Assembly: GCA_021812735.1 (NCBI GenBank)
Contig: JAKAMV010000643.1
Span: forward strand, 1 to 6,026
Length of the DNA: 6,026 bases
Reading direction: 5' to 3'
Source of the DNA: Chloroflexota bacterium
GTDB lineage: Bacteria; Chloroflexota; Limnocylindria; Limnocylindrales; CSP1-4
Positions 1-5,854 of the stretch are shown one piece after another. Each line of letters starts with the position of its first letter. Positions within the stretch are counted from its first letter, which is position 1. The notes below the pieces were generated by a model, which saw nothing but the letters and a program-made list of their open reading frames with translations, was not told the DNA's origin and did not search any database. Position numbers and translations under genes: made by a program.

Positions 1-598
1 CGTGGAGGACGGCGATGAGCGTCGTGCCGTCGCGCTCGTTGAGGTCGCGCATGAGCTCCATCGCGTCGACCTGGTGGCGCAGGTCGAGGTGGACGGTCGG
101 CTCGTCGAGGAGGAGCGTCGGCGACGCCTGCGCCACCGCGAGCGCCAGCAGCACCAGCTGGCGCTCGCCCAGCGACAGCTCGCGCGCGTCGCGGCCCATG
201 AGGCCCCCCAGCCCCACCCGGTCGATCGCGGCCGCCACCGCAGCCCGGTCCGCTGGCCGCGAGCCCCTCAGGGCGTCCTCGTGCGGCAGTCGGCCGAGCG
301 CCACCACCTCCTCCACGCGCATCGCGAACGGCAGCGCCGACTGCTGGGGGACCACGGCCAGGCGCCGCGCGACCGCGCCCCGGTCCATGGCGCCGACGGG
401 CAGCCCGCCCAGCTCCACGCGTCCCGCGTGCGGGCGCAGGATCCCCGAGACCACGCGCAGCAGGGTGGACTTGCCCGCGCCGTTGGGGCCGATCAGGGCC
501 AGCCGCTCGCCCGGCTCCACGCGCAGCGACACGTCGCGCAGGATGGCCCGGCCCCGCGCCTCGACGGTGACGCCGTCCAGCCAGATCGCGGGGGTCAC
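1..598 (-). CDS. btuD: Cobalamin ABC importer ATP-binding protein (3' end cut by window edge)
   Basis: This is the cytoplasmic ATPase that powers the importer encoded by the two genes upstream of it. The first 199 codons are present. Visible motifs are Walker A GPNGAGKST (residues 37-45), the Q-loop glutamine in AVVPQ (Q85), the signature LSLGERQ (141-147), Walker B LLLDEPT (162-168, catalytic E166), the D-loop region VHLDLRHQ (169-176), and the switch histidine at residue 199, the last codon in the window. The family usually has about 250-270 residues, so roughly the final quarter is missing. The GTG start at 598-596 overlaps the permease stop in a GTGA, which favours coupled translation. 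The signature is atypical: leucine replaces the first glycine of LSGGE, and the arginine usual after RQ is leucine. The sequence alone fits the BtuD/FecE/HmuV group; cobalamin specificity is inferred from the riboswitch upstream. Confidence 0.93.
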   Translation of the reverse strand, partial: MTPAIWLDGVTVEARGRAILRDVSLRVEPGERLALIGPNGAGKSTLLRVVSGILRPHAGRVELGGLPVGAMDRGAVARRLAVVPQQSALPFAMRVEEVVALGRLPHEDALRGSRPADRAAVAAAIDRVGLGGLMGRDARELSLGERQLVLLALAVAQASPTLLLDEPTVHLDLRHQVDAMELMRDLNERDGTTLIAVLH

Positions 599-1674
599 AG
601 CTCGTACCCTGTGCGCGTGCGCCGCAGCAGCACGAGGAAGAACGGCGCGCCGATGATCGCGGTCACGACGCCGACGGGGATGTCGCCCACGACGCGCGCG
701 ACGAGGTCGGCGTAGACGAGCAGGACCGCGCCCCACAGCGCCGAGATCGGGACCACGGCCCGGGCGTTCGGCCCGGTCAGCAGCCGGACGATGTGCGGGA
801 CGACGAGGCCCACGAACCCGATCAGGCCCGAGACGGTGACGGCCGCGGCCGTCACCAGCGACGCCAGGCCCAGCAGCAGGGGACGCTCGCGCTCCACGTT
901 GACACCGAGGTGGGCCGCGGCCTGCTCGCCGAGGAGCAGCCCGTTGAGCGAGCGCGCCCGCGTGGCGATCAGGGCCGAGCCGAGCAGGACGATCGGCAGC
1001 GCGCCGACAACGCGTTCCCACGAGGCCTGGTCGAAGCTGCCGAGCAGGTAGTTGAAGATCTGGCGCAGGGCCGCGCCCGACAGGTACATGGCCATCGTGA
1101 GGCCCGCGGCCAGGAGCGAGGCGACCGCGTACCCGGTGAGCAGCAGGCCGGTCAGCGGCGCCAGGCCCGTGACTCGAGCCATGCGGTAGACGGCGGTGAT
1201 CGACACGGTGGCGCCGATGAACGCGAGCACGTTGGGCAGGCCGAGGCCGAACACGTAGAGCTGGACGGGCAGCATCAGCCCGATGGCCGCGCCCAGCGCG
1301 GCGCCGGACGCCGTGCCGAGCACGTAGGGGTCCGCGAGCGGATTCCGGAGCAGCCCCTGGAACGTGGCCCCCGCCACCGCGAGGCCGGTGCCGACGGTCA
1401 TCGCGAGCAGCACCCGCGGAACCCGGAGGTCCCACACGATCGCCGTCGTGGCCGGGTCCGCGGTGGACAGATGCGTGCCGAGGACCCTGTCGAGGACGAT
1501 GGCCACGGAGTCGCCGAACGGCACGCTGACGCTGCCGAACGCGATCCCCAGGACCGCTCCGACGACGAGCGCCCCCAGCCCCCCGGCGACCAGCCAGAAT
1601 CGACGGTCATGACCGCGGGCGGCCGCCCGGAGACGGGCCCCGGTGCCTTCCGCGGTCACGACGCCAGACGTCAC
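595..1674 (-). CDS. btuC: Cobalamin ABC importer permease, FecCD/BtuC family
   Basis: This is the integral membrane subunit that forms the translocation path as a homodimer. Its 359 residues are slightly longer than usual because of a charged N-terminal tail (about residues 1-25). The sequence is dominated by hydrophobic segments, consistent with the roughly ten helices of this family. Family hallmarks are visible: RVPRVLLAMTVGTGLAVAG (85-103), NPLADPYVLGTASGAALGA (111-129), LGEQAAAHLGV (248-258, the region that contacts the ATPase), GLIGFVGLVVPHIVRLL (283-299), and DIPVGVVTAIIGAPFFLVLL near the C-terminus (331-350). The GTG start overlaps the substrate-binding protein's stop (GTGA), and no good ribosome binding site precedes it, so translation probably relies on coupling. 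Iron-siderophore and haem permeases share this fold; B12 is the preferred substrate only because a cobalamin riboswitch precedes the operon. Confidence 0.94.
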   Translation of the reverse strand: MTSGVVTAEGTGARLRAAARGHDRRFWLVAGGLGALVVGAVLGIAFGSVSVPFGDSVAIVLDRVLGTHLSTADPATTAIVWDLRVPRVLLAMTVGTGLAVAGATFQGLLRNPLADPYVLGTASGAALGAAIGLMLPVQLYVFGLGLPNVLAFIGATVSITAVYRMARVTGLAPLTGLLLTGYAVASLLAAGLTMAMYLSGAALRQIFNYLLGSFDQASWERVVGALPIVLLGSALIATRARSLNGLLLGEQAAAHLGVNVERERPLLLGLASLVTAAAVTVSGLIGFVGLVVPHIVRLLTGPNARAVVPISALWGAVLLVYADLVARVVGDIPVGVVTAIIGAPFFLVLLRRTRTGYEL

Positions 1675-2717
1675 GGGACGGGCGGGACCGGCGACGACTG
1701 CGGGATCGTCAGCTCAGGGTGGATGGCGGCCGCCAGCAGCTGGAGCCCGAGGAACAGGCGGGGGCCGGGCCGCGAGATCGTCGTGTCGTCGATCGTCGCG
1801 ACCCGGTTGTCCTTGACCGCGTTCATCGTCGACCAGCCGGGGCGCTTGACCGCGTCGGCGACCGACGACCCGTCCGCGAGCAGGATGATGTCCGGGTCGG
1901 CCGCGATGAGCTTCTCGGCGGGGAGCGACCAGTCGGTCGTCGAGCCCGAGGTCACCGGCGTGCCGCCGGCATCGGTGATCATCTCGGCGGTGAACGACTG
2001 GTCGGCCGGCGCATAGCCGTCACCGATCTCGTAGTAGACGGTCGGCTTGGGCGCGCTCGCGACCGCGGCCTCGACGGCGTCGAACCCGGCCTGCATCTGG
2101 GCGTTGATCGCCGCAGCCTCGGCCACCCTGCCCACGGCGGTCCCGATGAGCATGTTGTCGCCGAGGACGCCGGCCACGTTGGGCGCGTAGACCACGATGA
2201 CCGGGATGCCCAGATCGCGCAGCTGCTTGATCGTGTCGGCCGGGGTGCCGAAGTCTCCGCCGGCGATCACGAGGTCGGCCCTGGCGGCCACGATCTTCTC
2301 CACGTCGACGTTGACGGCGCCGTTGTTGAACGCCTCGAAGTCCGGCACGGCGCTGGCCTCCGGCGGGTAGAGGAAGATGTCCTGGGCCTTGCCCACAACC
2401 TCGCCTCCCACGCCGAGGGCGAACAGCGTCTCCGTCACCGCGGGCATCAGCGACACGATCCTCGTCGGCCGGGCCGGGATCTGCACCTGGGTCCCCTCAT
2501 CGTCGGTGACGGTGACCGGGAAGGCCGCCACCTCGGCAGAGGCGGAGGGAGCCGTGGTCGGGGCGGGTGTCGGGGCTGGAGTCGGGGCCGCCGAGGGGGG
2601 CGCTGACGGCGGCGGGGTGGTCGAGGGCCTGGCGGCGCTGCACGCGGCCAGGAGGACGGCGAAGGCGAGCGAGGCGACGGCGCGACGGGCGCGGGGTGCG
2701 GTGAGACGTGCGTCCAC
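1671..2717 (-). CDS. btuF: Cobalamin-binding lipoprotein, BtuF-like periplasmic-binding-protein family
   Basis: This is the substrate-capture component of the importer, tethered outside the membrane. It has an arginine-rich n-region and hydrophobic stretch followed by the lipobox LLAAC, with lipidated Cys26. A Pro/Ala/Thr/Ser-rich spacer covers about residues 27-62. The binding domain (about 67-340) opens with FPVTVTDDEGTQVQIP and TRIVSLMPAVTETLFALG (85-102), typical of Peripla_BP_2 proteins, and continues with VDVEKIVAARADLVIAGG. Later segments are YYEIGDGYAPADQSFTAEMI and KLIAADPDIILL. The 348-residue length is usual for a lipoprotein of this type with a spacer. The GTG start at 2717 is chosen because a GGAG lies 6 bases upstream and a complete lipoprotein signal peptide follows. 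It is the first gene of the operon and lies directly downstream of the cobalamin riboswitch. The sequence alone could equally be a siderophore- or haem-binding protein; the riboswitch favours B12 or a related corrinoid. Confidence 0.92.
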   Translation of the reverse strand: MDARLTAPRARRAVASLAFAVLLAACSAARPSTTPPPSAPPSAAPTPAPTPAPTTAPSASAEVAAFPVTVTDDEGTQVQIPARPTRIVSLMPAVTETLFALGVGGEVVGKAQDIFLYPPEASAVPDFEAFNNGAVNVDVEKIVAARADLVIAGGDFGTPADTIKQLRDLGIPVIVVYAPNVAGVLGDNMLIGTAVGRVAEAAAINAQMQAGFDAVEAAVASAPKPTVYYEIGDGYAPADQSFTAEMITDAGGTPVTSGSTTDWSLPAEKLIAADPDIILLADGSSVADAVKRPGWSTMNAVKDNRVATIDDTTISRPGPRLFLGLQLLAAAIHPELTIPQSSPVPPVP

Positions 2718-2723
2718 AGGGAA

Positions 2724-2728
2724 CTCCG
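2724..2728 (-). promoter_or_regulatory. Ribosome binding site of btuF
   Basis: On the minus strand CGGAG lies 6 bases before the GTG at 2717. It decides that start and is the site a translation-controlling riboswitch would need to hide. Hairpin 2777-2749 ends about 20 bases before it and does not include it. Confidence 0.6.
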
Positions 2729-2739
2729 ACGTGGGGAGG

Positions 2740-2777
2740 AATGACGAACCCCCGGGCTTCGGGGCGGAAGCCGGGGG
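2740..2777 (-). terminator. Riboswitch expression-platform hairpin, probable terminator
   Basis: Read on the minus strand, CCCCCGGCTTC (2777-2767) pairs with GAAGCCCGGGGG (2760-2749). This gives an 11-bp GC-rich stem with one bulged C and a six-base loop, CGCCCC. It is followed by TTCGTCATTCC, which is only moderately U-rich, so it is a weak intrinsic terminator by the classic rule. Such imperfect tails are common in GC-rich genomes. It lies between the B12 aptamer and btuF, the right place for a ligand-stabilised off-switch. It might instead act through Rho or by hindering ribosome access. Confidence 0.5.
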
Positions 2778-2808
2778 TCAGGCGGTGGATCGCACGGTGC
2801 GCCTGACC
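2776..2808 (-). promoter_or_regulatory. Perfect 9-bp hairpin in the riboswitch expression platform
   Basis: On the minus strand GGTCAGGCG (2808-2800) pairs perfectly with CGCCTGACC (2784-2776) around a 15-base loop that can itself fold as GCAC-CG-TGC. Its last two bases overlap the first two of the downstream GC-rich hairpin, so the two can stack or compete slightly at their base. It probably belongs to the switching region of the leader. I did not find a clear kissing partner for the aptamer's L5 loop in it. Confidence 0.5.
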
Positions 2809-2829
2809 TTTCTCTCGAAGGCTCGAGCG

Positions 2830-2950
2830 GCACGCCGGGCCGGCGACCGGACTTCCGCCCCGGGAGGGGCGGTCACCGTAGCGGGACTGTGCCGGACTTG
2901 CACCGGCTTCGCGACCGTGGCGCGTCGGTTCTGCAGGGGCCACTGGCCCC
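2830..2950 (-). ncRNA. Cobalamin riboswitch aptamer (B12 element, compact form)
   Basis: The minus-strand transcript carries the hallmarks of the cobalamin riboswitch. The B12 box AGTCCGGTCGCCGGCC (2853-2838) matches the pattern AGYCMGGagaCCkGCC. The core lies at 2907-2873: GAA precedes it, then GCCGGTGCAAGTCCGG forms P4 with its loop, and CACAGTCCCGCTACGGTG forms P5 with the conserved CCCGC loop. A single 7-bp P6 hairpin (CCGCCCC, loop TCCC, GGGGCGG; 2872-2855) joins the core to the B12 box. The large peripheral arm of enterobacterial examples is therefore absent, a compact layout common in high-GC bacteria. P1 is less clear; GGGCC at 2949-2945 could pair with GGCCC at 2841-2837. The element binds cobalamin and normally lowers expression of the downstream gene, here btuF and the rest of the importer. 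The outer boundaries are approximate. Confidence 0.92.
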
Positions 2951-2962
2951 GTTGACGGCGAC

Positions 2963-2991
2963 AGGGTAGCACTCCGCCAGCCGGCGTAAGC
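2963..2991 (-). promoter_or_regulatory. Candidate promoter of the B12 import operon
   Basis: On the minus strand a -10-like TACCCT (2968-2963) lies 16-17 bases after a weak -35-like CTTACG/GCTTAC (about 2991-2985). Transcription would start near 2956, just upstream of the GGGGCC that could form the 5' side of riboswitch P1. That fit with the aptamer boundary is the best support; the hexamers themselves are poor matches. No convincing promoter was found for the divergent plus-strand genes in 2950-3056. Confidence 0.3.
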
Positions 2992-3056
2992 CGCCGCTAA
3001 GGCATCCCTGCGAGGATCTGCGGCACCGCCTCCTCCCGCCGCATCGCATTCCCGCC

Positions 3057-3066
3057 GGAGGAGGGG
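3057..3066 (+). promoter_or_regulatory. Ribosome binding site of the secreted propeller-like gene
   Basis: GGAGGAGGGG precedes the ATG at 3071, with 9 bases after the first GGAGG and 4 after the last G. It is a strong Shine-Dalgarno sequence and supports this ATG as the start of the first gene of the plus-strand operon. Confidence 0.75.
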
Positions 3067-3070
3067 CTCG

Positions 3071-4192
3071 ATGGAGCTCGCACGACGGATCCGATGGATG
3101 GCGCTCGCCTCACCGGTGGCCCTGGCCGCGGCGGTCGCCGTCGGACAGCCGGCGCCTCCGGGCGTCGCCATGGCGGCGAGACCGCAGGCCGAGCCGACGA
3201 CGCGCCCGCCGGTCGAGCGGCCGTGCGAGACGGATGCGTCCCCGCCCGGTCTGGCGGCCGCTGCGGCCTGGTACCGGCTGGATCCCGTCCTGGACACGGC
3301 CGGCTCACTCGCCGGCCAGCTCCTGGTCGTCGGCGTCGGGCACGCCGGCTGGGCGGTCTCCCTGCCGCCGGAGTCGTTCGCCTCTGGCCCGGTCGGCGGG
3401 CGCGTCCTGGTCGGCGACGACGACGGCCAGCGCTCGCGCCTCCGCATGCTCGACGCGGCCCGGGGCTGCTGGACCGCCGTCGGCACGTCGTCCGATGTGG
3501 TCCGCAGCGCAGCCTCCGCGATCGACGGGACCCGGGTCTACGAGCATCGCGTGGAGCGCGCGACGCGGCGGGACCTCGGGGTCTGGTCGCGTGACCTCAG
3601 CACGGGCGGGGCCGATGCCGTGCCGGTGCTCGACGGGCTCGAGGCCGACCCGGCGCACGGGCCCACGTTCACGACCAGCATCCTGGCCGCCGCCGACGGG
3701 CGCATCGTGGTGAGCTCCTGCGGCGAGCTCGCGTGTCGGACGCGGGTCGTGGACCCGCGCACGGGTGGGGCGGTCATGGCCACCGGCACCGGCCCCGCGA
3801 TCGGGGTCGCCGGGCAGCGCCTCGTGGTCCTCGGGGTGTGCCACGGCGTGCCGTGCGGGGTCGACGCGGTCGACCTCGAGTCGGGCGTCATCACCGCGCT
3901 CGGCGAGACCGATGGGACGGCGGTCGTGACGCCCGAGGGGGCGGGATCGGTCGTGTTCGCGGCGCCGGACGGGATTGGCATCCTCCGACTGGGAGGCCAC
4001 GGCCAGGGCGATGGCGTTCCGGAATCGATAGGGCTCGCCCCGCTCGTGTCCACCTCGACCGCGGAGTCGGGCGCGGAGGCGCCCGAAGGGCTCGTCGCCG
4101 TGGCGCCGGGGGGACGCGTCTCGGATCCCCGCGCCATCCGATTCCTCGATCCCGCTGCCGCCGGGCTCGCCGCCGGGGAGGTGCTCCCGTGA
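3071..4192 (+). CDS. Secreted beta-propeller-like protein of unknown function
   Basis: I do not recognise a named family. The 373-residue product starts with a twin-arginine-poor but classical signal sequence: charged MELARRIRW, then a hydrophobic Ala/Val stretch, with likely cleavage near residue 35. A Pro/Arg-rich stretch follows. From about residue 85 the protein reads as repeating beta-strand units, each with a strand such as RVLVGDDD, RIVVSSC or RLVVLGVC followed by an aspartate-containing turn and a second strand (TRVVDPRTGG, VDAVDLESG). This is the usual look of a propeller. Cys217/Cys222 and Cys257/Cys262 sit at the same place in consecutive repeats exactly 40 residues apart, suggesting disulfide-closed hairpins outside the cell. 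No catalytic motif is visible. The stop overlaps the next gene's GTG start, so it heads a three-gene operon, divergent from the B12 importer. A function in binding, or as a partner of the protease-like protein, is only inference. Confidence 0.85.
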   Translation: MELARRIRWMALASPVALAAAVAVGQPAPPGVAMAARPQAEPTTRPPVERPCETDASPPGLAAAAAWYRLDPVLDTAGSLAGQLLVVGVGHAGWAVSLPPESFASGPVGGRVLVGDDDGQRSRLRMLDAARGCWTAVGTSSDVVRSAASAIDGTRVYEHRVERATRRDLGVWSRDLSTGGADAVPVLDGLEADPAHGPTFTTSILAAADGRIVVSSCGELACRTRVVDPRTGGAVMATGTGPAIGVAGQRLVVLGVCHGVPCGVDAVDLESGVITALGETDGTAVVTPEGAGSVVFAAPDGIGILRLGGHGQGDGVPESIGLAPLVSTSTAESGAEAPEGLVAVAPGGRVSDPRAIRFLDPAAAGLAAGEVLP

Positions 4193-5241
4193 CCGCACGA
4201 TCCGCGAGGCGCAGGGTCGCCGCCGCCGGCGCGGCGCTGTGGCTGCTCTCGTCCGCCGCAAGCCCCCTCCTCGCCTCGACCCCCGACCCGACGATCTCGC
4301 CCGCCTGGCCCATCGACACGGCGCTCGCCTACCGATGGGCGACCGGCGCCGTGCCGCCGTCGGCCATGGCGACGGCGATCAACGCGGCGGCCGCGGACGC
4401 GACCGCCAGCCGCGGCTCGCGCGCCCCCTCGTACGCCTACAGCAGCGGCGCGCCGAACTCCGTCTCGTACGGCACGAGCAACCCGTGCGGCGTCAACGGG
4501 CTGGCCTGCTTCTCCCGCAACCCCGCCAGCGCCTACTGGCACCTCTGGTTCCGCGAGAACGGCCACCGCTACGACTGGGGAGCCCTCAGCTGGTGCGAGA
4601 TGACCGGCAGCCCCAGCGGGTGCTATCGCGTGGAGACCATCACGATCGACGAGCTCGGCCACGTGTCCGGGCTGGACCACCACGTGAACCTGCCGGACGG
4701 CAGCGACTACGCAGACGCGGTCGTGCAGACGTACAGCCATCCCCGACCGCAGGTGGGCTGGAGCGCCAGCGCCTTCGGCCGCTGCGACGTGGCCACGCTC
4801 CAGCAGGTGTACGACGTTGCGGCCTGGACCACCCTCTACTCCACCTGCCTCGACGTCCCCACCAGCCTGACCCTGGCGGTCTCGTCGACGACGGCCAAGC
4901 TGGGCACCGCGGTGACGTTCACCGCCACCCTCAAGAGCGCGGGCAGCGGCCGGCTGGCCGGCAACCCGATGGCCGGCCGCACCGTGGTCCTGCAGGGGCT
5001 GACGGGCTCCACGTGGACCGACCTCGCCACGATGACCGCGGGGAGCACCGCGGGCACGTACAGGGTCGTCTGGGCGCCGAGCAGCACGCAGGCCTTCCGC
5101 GCGGTGTTCCGCAAGCCCGCGGCCGAGGGCGTGCGCGCGGCGACGTCCGCGTCCGTGACGGTCACCGTCGCCTGCTACACCTCGCCGTGCCAACAGCAAG
5201 CGAGCACCGCCGGCGCAGGCCTGGGGGGCGTCGAGCCATGA
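4189..5241 (+). CDS. Secreted matrixin/metzincin-like protein with Asp in the zinc motif and a C-terminal Ig-like domain
   Basis: The 350-residue product begins at a GTG that overlaps the previous stop (GTGA), with GGGGAGG at 4175-4181 seven bases upstream. The frame is open further 5', but only this start gives a proper signal peptide (ARSARRRV, then AAAGAALWLLSSAASPLLAS). Residues about 35-220 resemble matrixin-type zinc peptidases: an N-terminal YRWATGAVPPSAMATAINAA segment, then DELGHVSGLDH at 154-164. The family motif is HExxHxxGxxH; here E155, H158, G161 and H164 are kept, but the first ligand is Asp154. The methionine of the usual Met-turn is not evident downstream, where ADAVVQT stands. 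Cysteines 100/107, 136/145 and 199/220 could form disulfides. Residues about 224-326 form an Ig-like beta domain (PTSLTLAVSSTTAKLG to SVTVTV), likely for adhesion or spacing. It may be an active peptidase with Asp as ligand, or a non-catalytic relative. Confidence 0.85.
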   Translation: MTARSARRRVAAAGAALWLLSSAASPLLASTPDPTISPAWPIDTALAYRWATGAVPPSAMATAINAAAADATASRGSRAPSYAYSSGAPNSVSYGTSNPCGVNGLACFSRNPASAYWHLWFRENGHRYDWGALSWCEMTGSPSGCYRVETITIDELGHVSGLDHHVNLPDGSDYADAVVQTYSHPRPQVGWSASAFGRCDVATLQQVYDVAAWTTLYSTCLDVPTSLTLAVSSTTAKLGTAVTFTATLKSAGSGRLAGNPMAGRTVVLQGLTGSTWTDLATMTAGSTAGTYRVVWAPSSTQAFRAVFRKPAAEGVRAATSASVTVTVACYTSPCQQQASTAGAGLGGVEP

Positions 5242-5840
5242 CCGTTCGGCACTGGCTGGCCGGCCTCGGCGCTGGCGCCGCCTTGGCGGCCGCCCTCGCG
5301 GCGTGCACGGCGGGCACGGCGGAGCCGACCAGCCCGCCGGGCGCGGTATCAGGCGCGCCGTCCGCCACTGCCGCGGCGGCAAGCGCCCCGGCGACGTCGC
5401 CGGCGTCCTCTCCGGGTGCGGGCCTGTCGGGCGGGCCGCCCGCCGCCGGACCGACCCTGCCCGCCGAGCCGCCCACTGGCAGCCTGGCAGGCCTGGCAGG
5501 CCTCGCGGCCGGGACGTCGGCCGCCGGGCGCCTCGGCTCCTACACGTGGGCCGGCGGCGGGACGGACGCGCCGTGGATCGTCGCGCCCGAGTCGCTGGAG
5601 GCCGCTCCGGGCGCGCCGCTCACGGCCTCCTTCGGGTCACTCGTCCCGGAGACGTGGACGGCGGCCTGGGCGAGGGTCGCCGACGGGCTCGCCGGCGATC
5701 CGACCGGCGGCTCGGCGGGCAGCGGCATCGTCACTGTTGGCGTTCCGTCGGCGGCCGGCGACTGGTCGCTCTCGGTCACCGCGTGGTTCGGGCAAGGCGC
5801 GAACGCCACCTACTACTGGCGCATCAGGGTGATCCCGTGA
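5238..5840 (+). CDS. Small lipoprotein with low-complexity linker and predicted beta-sandwich domain
   Basis: The 200-residue product carries a lipoprotein signal: MTVRHW, a hydrophobic Ala/Gly/Leu stretch and the lipobox ALAAC with lipidated Cys23. Residues 24-97 are a disordered linker made almost only of Pro, Ala, Ser, Thr and Gly, including a short LAG repeat. The folded part is about residues 98-200. It starts GRLGSYTWAGGGTDAPWIV and ends in alternating strands, WSLSVTAWFGQGANATYYW RIRVIP, typical of a small Ig-like beta-sandwich. I recognise this GSYTW...DAPW pattern as a style seen in lipoproteins of uncharacterised function but cannot name a family. The ATG overlaps the preceding stop (ATGA) and has only a G-rich run at 5223-5228 as a weak ribosome site, so translation is probably coupled. 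It is the last gene of the exported-protein operon and may anchor or assist the two secreted proteins at the membrane. Confidence 0.82.
   Translation: MTVRHWLAGLGAGAALAAALAACTAGTAEPTSPPGAVSGAPSATAAAASAPATSPASSPGAGLSGGPPAAGPTLPAEPPTGSLAGLAGLAAGTSAAGRLGSYTWAGGGTDAPWIVAPESLEAAPGAPLTASFGSLVPETWTAAWARVADGLAGDPTGGSAGSGIVTVGVPSAAGDWSLSVTAWFGQGANATYYWRIRVIP
5482..5508 (+). repeat. Short 9-bp tandem repeat in the lipoprotein linker
   Basis: GCCTGGCAG occurs twice in tandem (5482-5499), followed by a diverged third copy, GCCTCGCGG. The phase is three codons, encoding Leu-Ala-Gly units in the linker, so copy-number change would lengthen or shorten the linker without a frameshift. Confidence 0.6.
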
Positions 5841-5854
5841 GGCGCCGGACATGC

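Noticed and set aside
793..2016. Long plus-strand open frame opposite the permease and binding-protein genes
   Set aside because: It encodes a highly charged Arg/Asp/Gln/His-rich sequence without any recognisable domain. It is antisense to two clear importer genes.
2720..2856. Near-complementarity (8 of 9) between the btuF ribosome-site region (2720-2728) and the B12 box start (2848-2856)
   Set aside because: Pairing would hide the ribosome site when the aptamer is unbound, which is the wrong logic for a B12-repressed importer. The longer pairing with 2760-2772 uses the same bases and makes better sense.
2952..2957. TTGACG resembling a plus-strand -35 box for the divergent operon
   Set aside because: No -10-like sequence lies 15-19 bases downstream, and it falls within the likely start region of the opposite transcript.
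2497..3486. Minus-strand open frame running through the riboswitch and both flanking genes
   Set aside because: It crosses a structured RNA element and overlaps two well-supported genes on opposite strands, and its product is Arg/Pro/Ser-rich without motifs.
3733..4188. Upstream extension of the metzincin-like frame
   Set aside because: The frame is open back to 3733, but the extra 152 residues are Arg/Gly-rich noise lying over the propeller-like gene. The GTG at 4189 has a ribosome site, a signal peptide and a 4-base overlap.
3538..5382. Very long open frame on the minus strand (over 600 codons) opposite the secreted-protein genes
   Set aside because: The translation is low-complexity and rich in Arg, Gly, Ala, His and Pro with no domain, as expected opposite high-GC coding DNA. 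The plus-strand genes there have signal peptides, motifs and coupled starts.
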